Assembly (NCBI RefSeq): GCF_007680605.1
Contig: NZ_VEIO01000006.1
Location: 103,695 to 167,694 of the forward strand
Length of the DNA stretch: 64,000 nucleotides
Source of the DNA: Paenibacillus xylanexedens
GTDB lineage: Bacteria > Bacillota > Bacilli > Paenibacillales > Paenibacillaceae
Direction of reading: 5' to 3'
The notes below the pieces were generated by a model, which ran no database searches, had not been told where the DNA came from, and saw only the letters and a program-made list of their open reading frames with translations. Position numbers and translations under genes: made by a program. Shown in pieces: positions 43,341-52,856 of the stretch (the first letter of the stretch is position 1; every line of letters begins with the position of its first letter).

Positions 43341-46300
43341 ATGAAAAAGGCCACAGCTGAAAAAGTCGGGTTGCAAAGACATTTATCCCATCCAACAAAA
43401 AATGCGAAGAGCTACCTTAATAAGATGTTCTCTTCTTTCATGGCAATTGTACTTTTCGTTAGTTTGCATTCTTTTCCTGTATGGGCTGCTTCAGGGATTA
43501 CAAGCAATTCATATCCCGGTTTCTACGGTATCCCTTCTGCAACGACTCAAGCCGCGAATGGAGACTTGTATCTCGCATATCCTGAAATGGGAACTATTCA
43601 AGGTGGAAGCCAGGGTATTAAGGATTTTAAAATTTATAAATGGACTTCAGCGAGCAATTCTTTTTCACTAGAAACAAGTGTCAACGCAGCGGTTGGACTG
43701 AACCAATTTGATGTCTATTATGGGGAATTAAAGATGGCAGTTGACACCAACGGCACATTACACGTTGCTTTTATAAAAACAGGTTCTTTCCATGATTTGA
43801 ATTGGTACTCCTATACCAAAGGAATATATTACGGCACATACAATACAAACAGCAATTCTTGGTCAAATGAATTTTCTGAAATGGAGACACAGGGGCTTCC
43901 TACACAATTAAGTGCAACCCGTTACTTTTATACATCGCTACAACTTCAAGTGAATTCATTGGGTGAGGCTGCTATTGCCTATGTGAAAAATTCAAATACA
44001 AGTCAGAATGATTACCATATTAAAATTAAAGTTGGTTCGAATTCAAATACAACTTGGTCCGAGACTATATTGAATACAGGGGATAATGTTAGTGTTAACA
44101 GTCTCTTGGATGATAACAACGGAAACTTTAGTGTTGTTTATTCCGTTGAGACGGGGATTGGTCCGGATATCTATGTATCCAGCGCCCCCTTTGCCACTTC
44201 AGCTAAAGTGCTAACTGGAGATGATAACTATTATTCTTATTACGGATCGGCAATAGATTCATCAGGTCACATTTATGTTGTATATAGCAACCTTTTTAAT
44301 GGTGGTTTTGGTATTGCATCTAATACGGGGAGCGGTGGTTCCTGGGAAACAACAATAATTGATAGCATTGATGTTGCAGCAACAACTGCGATACCCAGTG
44401 GACAGCCTAACGGGTCTTTAGTTATTGATGAGAACGACAATATGTTTATATTTGTAGCTTCAATTGATACAAGTACTTATCAGCCGGCCTCTTTCTACTA
44501 TTACGGTAAATTCTCAGGCAACAATACATGGAATAAGGGTTTGATTGATATTCCCGAATTAAGCAACCTGCTGGGTAAGAGTCTGAATGTCCTCTATCCG
44601 TTCGCTCCTTCGACTGGAAATCTGATGCTGCAGTATTTTGATGGGACTAACATGGAGGCAGGTTATGTTTCTGGCAAACAAACTGACTTCTTTGCTTCTT
44701 CCGGCTTGAGTGGTGATGCAACTTTGACCAGCGTATTGGGGCAGACCCTAACGACAGGTTCGGAAGCGGGTACGACGTCAGCTCCGAAGACTGCAACCAT
44801 CGAGGTAAGCAATGGAGTATCATCTGTATCGGCCGGGGATATCGTCAAGCAGGACGCAGGAGCAACGGTAACTTTCTACGGAACAGACAGTACTTTCGTG
44901 ACGCCTGATGTCGGCAGTGTAAACCTTACATCCGGTTCAGGAACAGATGTATACATCAAAGTTGTTGCGGAAGACAATACAACCTTGTACTACAAGATCA
45001 GTATCAACAGGATGGCACCGATCTCTAACTTTGTGAATACGGCGAAGACGAGTACAACCGCAAGCTTTAGCTGGACAGCAGCCAGCGGAGCAACCGGAAT
45101 CGTGATCGAACAATCGCCAGCAGGTGCGAACACGTGGACAACGGCACAAACGAGTGGAGCGATTTTAGCAAACGCCACAAGTGCAGCCGTAACAGGATTG
45201 AACCCAGCCACGTCCTACGATTTCCGTCTTGTGGTTACTGGCGGTACGAATGCGGGCACATCGAACGTGGTCTCGAACATCACGACGGATAATGCACCGA
45301 GCGTGCCGCTCACCGACTTTGCAAGTACGGCGAAGACGAGTACAAGCGCAAGCTTTAGCTGGACAGCAGCCAACGGAGCAACAGGGCTGGTGATCGAACA
45401 ATCGCCAGCGGGCACGAATACGTGGACAACATCGTCCACAAGCGGAGCCCTTGCGGCCAATGCCACAAGTGGCACGGTGACAGGATTAAACCCGGCCACG
45501 ACATATGACTTCCGTCTTGTGGTCACTGGCGGTACGAATGCGGGCACATCGAACATTGTGTCAAACGTGACGACGGATAATGCACCGAGCGTGCCGCTCA
45601 CCGACTTTGCGAGTACGGCGAAGACGAGTACAAGCGCAAGCTTTAGCTGGACAGCAGCCAGCGGAGCGACCGGGCTGGTGATCGAACAATCGCCAGCGGG
45701 CACGAACACATGGACTACAGCGTCTACAAGCGGAGCCCTTGCGACCAATGCCACAAGTGCAACCGTAACAGGATTGAACCCAGCCACGTCATATGACTTC
45801 CGACTCGTGGTTACTGGCGGTACGAACGCCGGCACATCGAACATTGTGTCAAACGTGACGACGGATAATGCACCGAGCGTGCCGCTCACCGACTTTGCCA
45901 ATACGGCGAAAACGAGTACAAGTGCGAGCTTTAGCTGGACAGCAGCCAGCGGAGCAACCGGAATTGTGATTGAACAATCGCCAGCGGGCACGAATACGTG
46001 GACTACAGCGTCTACAGGCGGAGCCCTTGCGGCCAATGCCACAAGTGCAACCGTAACAGGATTGAATCCGGCCACGTCGTACGATTTCCGTCTCGTGGTC
46101 ACTGGCGGTACGAATGCGGGCCCATCGAACGTGGTCTCGAACATCACGACGGATAATGCACCGAGCGTGCCGCTGACCGACTTTGCGAATACGGCGAAGA
46201 TGAGTACAAGTGCAAGCTTTAGCTGGACAGCAGCCAGCGGAGCAACCGGGCTGGTGATCGAACAATCGCCAGCGGGCACGAACACATGGACTACAGCGTC

Positions 46301-48950
46301 TACAAGCGGAACCCTTGCGACCAACGCCACAAGTGGCACGGTAACAGGATTGAACCCAGCCACGTCGTATGACTTCCGACTCGTGGTCACTGGCGGTACG
46401 AACGCTGGCACATCGAACGTGGTCTCGAACATCACGACAGATAATGCACCAAGCGTGCCGCTGACCGACTTTGCGAGTACGGCGAAAACGAGTACAAGCG
46501 CAAACTTTAGCTGGACAGCAGCCAGCGGAGCAACCGGAATCGTGATCGAACAATCCCCAGCAGGTGCGAATACATGGACAACGGCACAAACAAGTGGAAC
46601 GATTGCGGCCAACGCCACAAGTGGCACGGTAACAGGATTGAATCCAGCCATGTCGTATGACTTCCGACTCGTGGTCACTGGCGGTACGAACGCTGGCACA
46701 TCGAACGTGGTTTCGAACATCACAACAGACAATGCACCAAGCGTGCCGCTCACCGACTTTGCGAGTACGGCGAAGACGAGTACAAGCGCAAGTTTTAGCT
46801 GGACAGCAGCAAGCGGAGCAACAGGGCTGGTGATCGAGCAATCGCCAGCGGGCACGAATACGTGGACAACATCGTCCACAAGCGGAGCCCTTGCGACCAA
46901 CGCCACAAGTGGCACGGTAACAGGCTTGAACCCGGCCACGTCATATGATTTCCGCCTCGTGGTCACTGGAGGTACGAATGCGGGCCCATCGAATATGGTC
47001 TCGAACATCACGACGGATAATGCACCGAGCGTGCCGCTGACCGACTTTGCGAATACGGCGAAGACGAGTACAAGTGCAAGCTTTAGCTGGACAGAAGCCA
47101 GCGGAGCAACCGGGCTGGTGATCGAACAATCGCCAGCGGGCACGAACACATGGACTACAGCGTCTACAAGCGGAACCCTTGCGACCAACGCCACAAGTGC
47201 CACGGTAACAGGCTTGAACCCGGCCACGTCATATGATTTCCGCCTCGTAGTCACTGGCGGTACGAATGCCGGTACATCGAACGTGGTCTCGAACATAACA
47301 ACGGATAATGCATCAAGCGTGCCTCTTACGGACTTTGCCAATACGGCGAAGACGAGTACAAGTGCAAGCTTTAGCTGGACAGAAGCCAGCGGAGCGACCG
47401 GACTCGTAATCGAACAATCCCCTGCGGGTGCGAACACATGGACAACGGCACAAACGAGTGGAGCGATTTTAGCAAACGCCACAAGTGGCACGGTAACAGG
47501 CTTGAACCCAGCCACGTCCTACGATTTCCGTCTTGTGGTTACTGGCGGTACGAACGCTGGCGCATCGAATGTGGTCTCAAACGTATCGACGAATACCGCA
47601 CCGAACGTGCCAAACGTGCCTAATATCCCTAACGTACCAAGTTCGCCGACCAGTCCGGTAAATAGCAGTTCGGGTAGCGGCGCTCCTTCAAGCGGCACTA
47701 CTGGAGTAGACATTCTTGTTAACGGGAAAGTGGAGAGTGCGGGTACAGCCACGACATCGCAACGCAACAATCAAAGCGTAACCACGATATCCGTCGACCA
47801 GAACAAGCTGGACAACAAGCTTGCATCGGAAGGCTCTGGAGCCGTAGTGACTTTACCGGTTAATACGAAATCGGATATTGTGATTGGTGAATTGAACGGT
47901 CAGATGATTAAAAATCTGGAAAGCTATAGTGCAACATTGGAGATTAGAACAGCCCGAGCAACATATACGTTGCCAGCTCAACAAATAAATATTAATGCCC
48001 TATCCGCCCAATTGGGTAAAGAGTTGAACCTGCAAGACATCAAAGTTCGCATTGAAATCGCCGCTCCAATAACGGATATGATGCAAGTGGTAGACCAAGC
48101 GGCAGGGAAGAATGGGCTCACGCTCGTTGCCCCACCGACGGATTTCAAGATTAGCGCAACATATGGAAGCACGACCATTGACGTATCAAAATTTAACGCA
48201 TATGTTGAAAGAAGCGTTGCTCTTCCGAACGGTATTGATCCGAATAAGATTACAACAGGTTTGGTGGTAGAGCCGGATGGATCAGTAAGACATGTACCAA
48301 CCAAAGTGATTTTCAAGGAGGGAATGTATTACGCTCGGATCAACAGTTTAACAAACAGTACTTATACGGTTGTCTGGCACCCGTTAGAATTCAGTGATGT
48401 TGCGAAGCACTGGGCTAAAAAAGCTGTGAACGATATGGGTTCCCGAATGATTGTCAACGGTACCGGCAATGAACAGTTCAATCCCGACCAAGATATTACA
48501 CGCGCGGAATTCGCGGCCAGCATTGTTCGAGGACTGGGGCTTAAACTTGAGAACGAGACTACGCTTTTCTCGGACGTTAAGTCTTCCGATTGGTACAGCA
48601 GTGTAATTAGTACGGCTTATGCATACGAATTGCTTGATGGCTATCCAGATGGTACCTTCCGACCGATGGATAAGATTACACGAGAACAGGCAATGGTGAT
48701 CCTTTCCAAGGCAATGACTCTGACCAGATTGAAGGAAAAGCAACCTGTACAATCGACAGATGGAATACTTCATTCATTCCAAGATGCGGCTAGTGTCTCT
48801 CAGTGGGCACAAAGTAGCGTTATGGAAAGTGTACAAGCAGGCATCATATCCGGCAGAAGTGCCACAGCACTTGTACCTAAGGCTTATATTACAAGAGCTG
48901 AGGTAGCCACGATTATCCAGAAGCTTCTTCAAAAGTCCGAATTGATCTAA
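43341..48950 (+). CDS. SLH-domain surface protein with nine Fn3-like repeats
   Basis: 1869 residues. Signal peptide ending near residue 50 (FPVWAASG). Residues about 55-450 are Ser/Asn/Tyr-rich with beta-propeller-like blocks of no family I recognise. About 455-556 is a cadherin-like beta-sandwich typical of Paenibacillus surface proteins (ATLTSVLGQTL, YYKISINR). Then nine Fn3-like repeats of 96 residues (about 560-1425), an Asn/Pro/Ser linker, a beta-rich region, and three SLH domains (about 1684-1866; FSDVAKHWA, ITRAEFAA, FRPMDKITREQA) that bind pyruvylated wall polymer. Likely an adhesin or polysaccharide-interacting surface protein. AAAGGAG upstream; no partner gene. Confidence 0.93.
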   Translation: MKKATAEKVGLQRHLSHPTKNAKSYLNKMFSSFMAIVLFVSLHSFPVWAASGITSNSYPGFYGIPSATTQAANGDLYLAYPEMGTIQGGSQGIKDFKIYKWTSASNSFSLETSVNAAVGLNQFDVYYGELKMAVDTNGTLHVAFIKTGSFHDLNWYSYTKGIYYGTYNTNSNSWSNEFSEMETQGLPTQLSATRYFYTSLQLQVNSLGEAAIAYVKNSNTSQNDYHIKIKVGSNSNTTWSETILNTGDNVSVNSLLDDNNGNFSVVYSVETGIGPDIYVSSAPFATSAKVLTGDDNYYSYYGSAIDSSGHIYVVYSNLFNGGFGIASNTGSGGSWETTIIDSIDVAATTAIPSGQPNGSLVIDENDNMFIFVASIDTSTYQPASFYYYGKFSGNNTWNKGLIDIPELSNLLGKSLNVLYPFAPSTGNLMLQYFDGTNMEAGYVSGKQTDFFASSGLSGDATLTSVLGQTLTTGSEAGTTSAPKTATIEVSNGVSSVSAGDIVKQDAGATVTFYGTDSTFVTPDVGSVNLTSGSGTDVYIKVVAEDNTTLYYKISINRMAPISNFVNTAKTSTTASFSWTAASGATGIVIEQSPAGANTWTTAQTSGAILANATSAAVTGLNPATSYDFRLVVTGGTNAGTSNVVSNITTDNAPSVPLTDFASTAKTSTSASFSWTAANGATGLVIEQSPAGTNTWTTSSTSGALAANATSGTVTGLNPATTYDFRLVVTGGTNAGTSNIVSNVTTDNAPSVPLTDFASTAKTSTSASFSWTAASGATGLVIEQSPAGTNTWTTASTSGALATNATSATVTGLNPATSYDFRLVVTGGTNAGTSNIVSNVTTDNAPSVPLTDFANTAKTSTSASFSWTAASGATGIVIEQSPAGTNTWTTASTGGALAANATSATVTGLNPATSYDFRLVVTGGTNAGPSNVVSNITTDNAPSVPLTDFANTAKMSTSASFSWTAASGATGLVIEQSPAGTNTWTTASTSGTLATNATSGTVTGLNPATSYDFRLVVTGGTNAGTSNVVSNITTDNAPSVPLTDFASTAKTSTSANFSWTAASGATGIVIEQSPAGANTWTTAQTSGTIAANATSGTVTGLNPAMSYDFRLVVTGGTNAGTSNVVSNITTDNAPSVPLTDFASTAKTSTSASFSWTAASGATGLVIEQSPAGTNTWTTSSTSGALATNATSGTVTGLNPATSYDFRLVVTGGTNAGPSNMVSNITTDNAPSVPLTDFANTAKTSTSASFSWTEASGATGLVIEQSPAGTNTWTTASTSGTLATNATSATVTGLNPATSYDFRLVVTGGTNAGTSNVVSNITTDNASSVPLTDFANTAKTSTSASFSWTEASGATGLVIEQSPAGANTWTTAQTSGAILANATSGTVTGLNPATSYDFRLVVTGGTNAGASNVVSNVSTNTAPNVPNVPNIPNVPSSPTSPVNSSSGSGAPSSGTTGVDILVNGKVESAGTATTSQRNNQSVTTISVDQNKLDNKLASEGSGAVVTLPVNTKSDIVIGELNGQMIKNLESYSATLEIRTARATYTLPAQQININALSAQLGKELNLQDIKVRIEIAAPITDMMQVVDQAAGKNGLTLVAPPTDFKISATYGSTTIDVSKFNAYVERSVALPNGIDPNKITTGLVVEPDGSVRHVPTKVIFKEGMYYARINSLTNSTYTVVWHPLEFSDVAKHWAKKAVNDMGSRMIVNGTGNEQFNPDQDITRAEFAASIVRGLGLKLENETTLFSDVKSSDWYSSVISTAYAYELLDGYPDGTFRPMDKITREQAMVILSKAMTLTRLKEKQPVQSTDGILHSFQDAASVSQWAQSSVMESVQAGIISGRSATALVPKAYITRAEVATIIQKLLQKSELI
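45039..47630 (+). repeat. Nine tandem 288-bp coding repeats
   Basis: The landmark ACGGCGAAGA recurs from 45039 to 47343 with a period of exactly 288 bases and no insertion or deletion. The last unit diverges toward its end. Units differ by scattered substitutions and by two alternating mid-segments (WTTASTSGAL or WTTAQTSGAI). Confidence 0.95.
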
Positions 48951-49000
48951 TGTAATGAAGTTCAATTCATCAAGCGATCTTAAAAAAGAGAGTTGACTAA

Positions 49001-49040
49001 AAAGGGTGATTTCTGCATCTTGCAGAAATCATCTTTTTTT
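49001..49040 (+). terminator. Rho-independent terminator after the SLH gene
   Basis: GTGATTTCTGCA pairs with TGCAGAAATCAT, then T-run. Confidence 0.9.
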
Positions 49041-49148
49041 CGTGGGGAGTTGTATGGTTAACTGGAGTCACAAGTTTTACTAGAAATAGCCAACAAAATT
49101 CAATGATTTGCATGAATCATAAAATAAGGGTACACAAATGATAGGAAA

Positions 49149-49198
49149 TGAACTAAAATGAACTTATATGAACTTTAATAAACAATAGTGAACTTATT
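49149..49198. promoter_or_regulatory. 10-bp-phased TGAACT array before kduI
   Basis: TGAACT starts at 49149, 49159, 49169 and 49189, with a degenerate TAAACA at 49179: five helically phased units. DeoR-type regulators often bind such direct repeats, and a DeoR gene is in the operon. Confidence 0.65.
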
Positions 49199-49266
49199 GA
49201 AAGCCACAAAGCATCAATGAGCTCAACTCTAAACTTAATTCACAAGACGAAAGGAATGGATAACAA

Positions 49267-50106
49267 ATGGAAAACCGTTATGCAGCACACCCGAATGAAG
49301 TAAAAACGTATGATACAGCTCGTTTGCGTGAGGAATTCCTTATGGAGCAATTGTTTGCCAAAGACGAACTGGTGACTGTGTACTCTCATGTGGATCGTTA
49401 CATTGTCGGAACTGCGGTTACACAGAGCAAGGACATTACCCTTGAAGTCAACTTGAAAGATATCGGAACGGACTTTTTTCTGGAGCGCCGTGAAATCGGT
49501 ATCATCAACGTGGGTGGACAAGGTACAGTAACAGCGGACGGAGAAGTGTACGAAATTGGAGCCAAAGAATGCCTCTACATCGGTAAAGGGGTAAAGGAAG
49601 TGGTATTCAAGAGCAATGGCACAGAGCAGGCAGCTCAGTTCTACTTTGTTTCTACACCGGCTCACCATACCTATCCAACGGTAAAAGCAACTCAAGAGCA
49701 AGCACAGCCGAACCACCTCGGCAGCATCGAAACCTCCAACGAACGTACCATCTACCGTTACATTCACCAAGGTGAAGGCGGAATCAAGAGCTGTCAGCTG
49801 GTGATGGGGATCACTGAACTGAACAAAGGTAACATGTGGAACACGATGCCGGCACATACGCATAACCGCCGCTCTGAAGTGTACCTGTACTGGAACCTGC
49901 CCGAAGATGGCGTTGTATTCCATATGATGGGTGAGCCGACGGAAACGCGTCACCTCGTTGTACGTGATCGTCAGGCGATCATCTCTCCAAGCTGGTCTAT
50001 TCACAGCGGTGTGGGCACAAGCAACTACACTTTCTGCTGGGCAATGGCTGGAGAAAACCAAACGTTCGAAGACATGGACGGCGTAGCGATGAAGGATCTG
50101 AAATAA
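49267..50106 (+). CDS. kduI: 5-dehydro-4-deoxy-D-glucuronate isomerase
   Basis: 279 residues, the usual KduI length. It converts 5-keto-4-deoxyuronate, from pectin or glycosaminoglycan breakdown, to 3-deoxy-D-glycero-2,5-hexodiulosonate. The zinc site of this double cupin is visible: His and Glu in MPAHTHNRRSEVYLYW and a further His in WSIHSGVGT. GAAAGGAAT precedes the ATG. It heads an operon with a DeoR regulator, kduD and a TIM-barrel isomerase. Confidence 0.96.
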   Translation: MENRYAAHPNEVKTYDTARLREEFLMEQLFAKDELVTVYSHVDRYIVGTAVTQSKDITLEVNLKDIGTDFFLERREIGIINVGGQGTVTADGEVYEIGAKECLYIGKGVKEVVFKSNGTEQAAQFYFVSTPAHHTYPTVKATQEQAQPNHLGSIETSNERTIYRYIHQGEGGIKSCQLVMGITELNKGNMWNTMPAHTHNRRSEVYLYWNLPEDGVVFHMMGEPTETRHLVVRDRQAIISPSWSIHSGVGTSNYTFCWAMAGENQTFEDMDGVAMKDLK

Positions 50107-50129
50107 GAACGAAATAGGAAGTTGATTAG

Positions 50130-50888
50130 ATGAATCCATTGAAACGACATGAAAAGATCATGGAGGCTCTGCTGGAACGCCAGGAGGTCACGGTTAGTGA
50201 CCTGAGCGAACTGTTGCAGGTGACTGGCAAAACGGTGCGAGAGGATCTCGATAAGCTGGAGAGTATGGGATTGCTTGTGCGTGTACACGGCGGAGCGATG
50301 CTGGCTCAGAATGACCAATACGGGATTCTGAACAGCCGCGGGGCACTGGAGAAACACCAGTCCGAGAAAACCGAGATTGCCGAACGAGCCCTCGCGTACA
50401 TTAAGCCCGGGGATATTGTAGCACTGGACGGTGGTAGCACCACGCTAGAGATGGCCAAGCGGCTCGACAACCAGCCGCTAACGGTGATCACTAGTGATTT
50501 ATACATCATCGCAGAGCTGACGAAAAAGGAGCAGGTGCGACTGGTCGTTCCTGGTGGAGCGCGTGTGCGTAATATGCTGGTGGGTGAAGATACGGCGGCA
50601 TTTATTTCCGGTCTGAACATTCACAAAGCCTTCATTTCAACAACGGCGCTTCATCCTGAATTTGGCTTGTCCATCTATACAGGCGATCTGGTTCCTCTGA
50701 AGAAAGCAATGATTGCGGCCGCGCAGCAGGTATTTGGCGTGGTGGATCATTACAAATTCGGGCAATTTGCACTCCGTACCTTCGCACAGTGCTCTGAACT
50801 GGATTATATTATCAGCGACCGGAATCTGGACGAAGAGACAGCGGCTTTATACAGGCAGAGTGGTGTCAACGTGGATTACACAAGTTAA
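50130..50888 (+). CDS. DeoR-family transcriptional regulator
   Basis: 252 residues. N-terminal helix-turn-helix (RHEKIMEALLERQEVTVSDLSELLQVTGKTVREDLDKLE) and a sugar-phosphate-binding DeoR sensor domain with the conserved ALDGGSTTLEMAKRL loop near residue 95. AGGAAG upstream. Its position between kduI and kduD makes it the likely local regulator, with a phosphorylated intermediate of uronate catabolism as likely effector; its site is probably the phased array upstream. Confidence 0.92.
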   Translation: MNPLKRHEKIMEALLERQEVTVSDLSELLQVTGKTVREDLDKLESMGLLVRVHGGAMLAQNDQYGILNSRGALEKHQSEKTEIAERALAYIKPGDIVALDGGSTTLEMAKRLDNQPLTVITSDLYIIAELTKKEQVRLVVPGGARVRNMLVGEDTAAFISGLNIHKAFISTTALHPEFGLSIYTGDLVPLKKAMIAAAQQVFGVVDHYKFGQFALRTFAQCSELDYIISDRNLDEETAALYRQSGVNVDYTS

Positions 50889-50968
50889 CTTCATGTATTT
50901 TTAACGGGATGAAATAACGAACGATACAGTTGTAATTTGCATATCAAAGACATATGGAGGAAATGTTC

Positions 50969-51721
50969 ATGAACCCATTTGATTTAAGCGGACAAGTTGC
51001 AATGGTGACAGGTACTTCAGGAGGGCTCGGGCAAGGGATGGCAGTTGGCCTCGCTGAAGCGGGGGCAGATGTGGTGCTGGTGTCTTACTCCAAACCGGCA
51101 GAGACGGCAAGTGCAATTGAAGCACTGGGACGTAAAGCGTATATTATCGAAGCTGATCTGAGCAAGGAAGAAGAACTGTCAGCTGTGTTTGAAAAAGCAC
51201 TTTCTTTCCAAGGCAGAATTGATATTCTCGTCAACAATGCCGGCATTATTCGCCGTACTCCGGCAGCGGATCACGCACATCAGGATTGGCATGATGTCAT
51301 CGCGTTGAACCTGAACAGCGTGTTCTTCCTGAGCCAGCTGGCGGGTAGACATATGATTGAACGTGGAAGCGGCAAAATCATTAACATTGCATCGATGCTT
51401 TCCTACCAGGGTGGCATTAATGTACCGGGATATACGGCAAGTAAACACGGGGTTGCCGGGTTGACGAAAGCACTTGCCAATGAATGGGCTGGCAAAGGCA
51501 TTCAGATTAACGGTATTGCTCCAGGTTATATGGAAACGGATAATACAACTCAGATTCGTGCGGACGAGAACCGTTACCGCGATATTACGGCACGTATTCC
51601 AGCAGGTCGCTGGGGAACACCAGAAGATTTGAAAGGTCCGGTTGTGTTCCTGGCTTCCGCTGCATCCGATTATTTGAACGGTCACGTACTGAATGTAGAC
51701 GGCGGTTGGATGGCGCGTTAA
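50969..51721 (+). CDS. kduD: 2-dehydro-3-deoxy-D-gluconate 5-dehydrogenase (SDR family)
   Basis: 250 residues. It reduces the KduI product to 2-keto-3-deoxygluconate. Short-chain dehydrogenase features: cofactor loop TGTSGGLGQG, NNAG, catalytic Ser in NIASMLS and Tyr/Lys in YTASKHG. ATG 50969 is chosen because the sequence between 50954 and it is itself the ribosome site (GGAGGAAA). Third gene of the operon, 80 bases after the regulator. Confidence 0.95.
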   Translation: MNPFDLSGQVAMVTGTSGGLGQGMAVGLAEAGADVVLVSYSKPAETASAIEALGRKAYIIEADLSKEEELSAVFEKALSFQGRIDILVNNAGIIRRTPAADHAHQDWHDVIALNLNSVFFLSQLAGRHMIERGSGKIINIASMLSYQGGINVPGYTASKHGVAGLTKALANEWAGKGIQINGIAPGYMETDNTTQIRADENRYRDITARIPAGRWGTPEDLKGPVVFLASAASDYLNGHVLNVDGGWMAR

Positions 51722-51761
51722 TTCGTCTTTCGAAGTCCGTTTTGCAGAAGGAGGCAATGAG

Positions 51762-52610
51762 ATGAAACTTGGTGTTCTGGCCCATACGTTTGGTAAACGA
51801 CCTACAGCTGAGCTGGCGCAAATCATTGCGGACAACGGATTCAACTCCGTGCAACTGGCTCTTGCCAAAGCGTTGTCGGACATGGATTCAGCGAACGGCA
51901 AATTGAGTCCTGGATTCGCTAATGAGGTAGGGGAACAATTTGCCAGCCGCGGGGTGAAAATAGCCGTTCTAGGTTGCTATATCAACCCGATTGATCCTGA
52001 TCCTGTAAGCCGTCGAGCAGATATTAACCGGTTCAAGGAACATCTGCGTTATGCCCGGGATTTCGGGTGCAGTATGGTGGCAACAGAAACAGGAGAACGA
52101 ACGACCTATCGGGATACCCATCCAGACACGTACGATGAAAAATCTTGGAGTGTCCTGAAGGACACGCTTGAGGAAATCACGGAGGAAGCCGAAAAGTGGG
52201 GCGTGCATGCTGCTATTGAACCCGTGGCGACCCATACGCTTCATACGCATGAACATATGACCCGGTTGTTTGAAGAGATTCCGTCATCCAATCTGGGCAT
52301 GTTGTTTGATCCGTGCAATCTGATTAAACAACATCATACAGCAGATCAAGGAGCTTTTCTGCGTGAAGTCATGGAGAAGCTGTATGAGAAAATCATCGTG
52401 ATTCATGCAAAAGATGTAGCATTCAATACAGAGGGTGAGAAATATAATCCTGTACCTGGTGAGGGCATTCTAGATTATCCGTTGTTCTTCGAATTGCTCA
52501 AGACGTATAAACCACACATTGATATCTCGCTGGAAGGTGTGAATGCAGAAGAAGCTGTGCCTGCTGCCAAGCATCTGCGAGCGGTATGGGACGCTGTGAA
52601 GGTAAGATGA
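51762..52610 (+). CDS. Sugar phosphate isomerase/epimerase family protein (TIM barrel)
   Basis: 282 residues, xylose-isomerase-like TIM barrel (IolE/YcjR-type). Metal ligands expected at Glu in AAIEPVATHTLHT, Asp in MLFDPCN, His in VIHAKDV and Glu in DISLEGVN are present. GAAGGAGG lies before ATG, 40 bases after kduD. It probably handles a keto-sugar acid linked to uronate use; exact reaction unknown. Confidence 0.9.
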   Translation: MKLGVLAHTFGKRPTAELAQIIADNGFNSVQLALAKALSDMDSANGKLSPGFANEVGEQFASRGVKIAVLGCYINPIDPDPVSRRADINRFKEHLRYARDFGCSMVATETGERTTYRDTHPDTYDEKSWSVLKDTLEEITEEAEKWGVHAAIEPVATHTLHTHEHMTRLFEEIPSSNLGMLFDPCNLIKQHHTADQGAFLREVMEKLYEKIIVIHAKDVAFNTEGEKYNPVPGEGILDYPLFFELLKTYKPHIDISLEGVNAEEAVPAAKHLRAVWDAVKVR

Positions 52611-52643
52611 GGTAGAAGAAGTTCTAACGATGAATGAACTGAA

Positions 52644-52671
52644 AAACCTTTGCCATGGCAAAGGTTTTTTT
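52644..52671 (+). terminator. Rho-independent terminator of the kdu operon
   Basis: A perfect 24-base palindrome, AAACCTTTGCCA and its complement, followed by T. Confidence 0.93.
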
Positions 52672-52856
52672 AGTACAGCAGGATCGTTTTTTACATATTA
52701 ACATTTCTTATCGGAAAAATCGGAAATAACTCTTTTCAAAACCGACATCTTGTGAGAGAATATGGAAAACATAAGCCGCCATGATGAGACATCAAGAAGC
52801 CAGCAATTGAGATCAGGATGCACAAGAATGCATATATCAAGGGAGGATTCAGAATT

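Noticed and set aside
45215..47515. A 766-codon open frame on the minus strand inside the Fn3 repeats
   Set aside because: It is the antisense shadow of nine near-identical 288-bp units: one stop-free unit stays open when repeated. No ribosome site and a low-complexity product.
52680..52856. SAM (S-box) or T-box leader before metY
   Set aside because: Checked by eye for conserved S-box and T-box words; none found, and no terminator/antiterminator pair is present.
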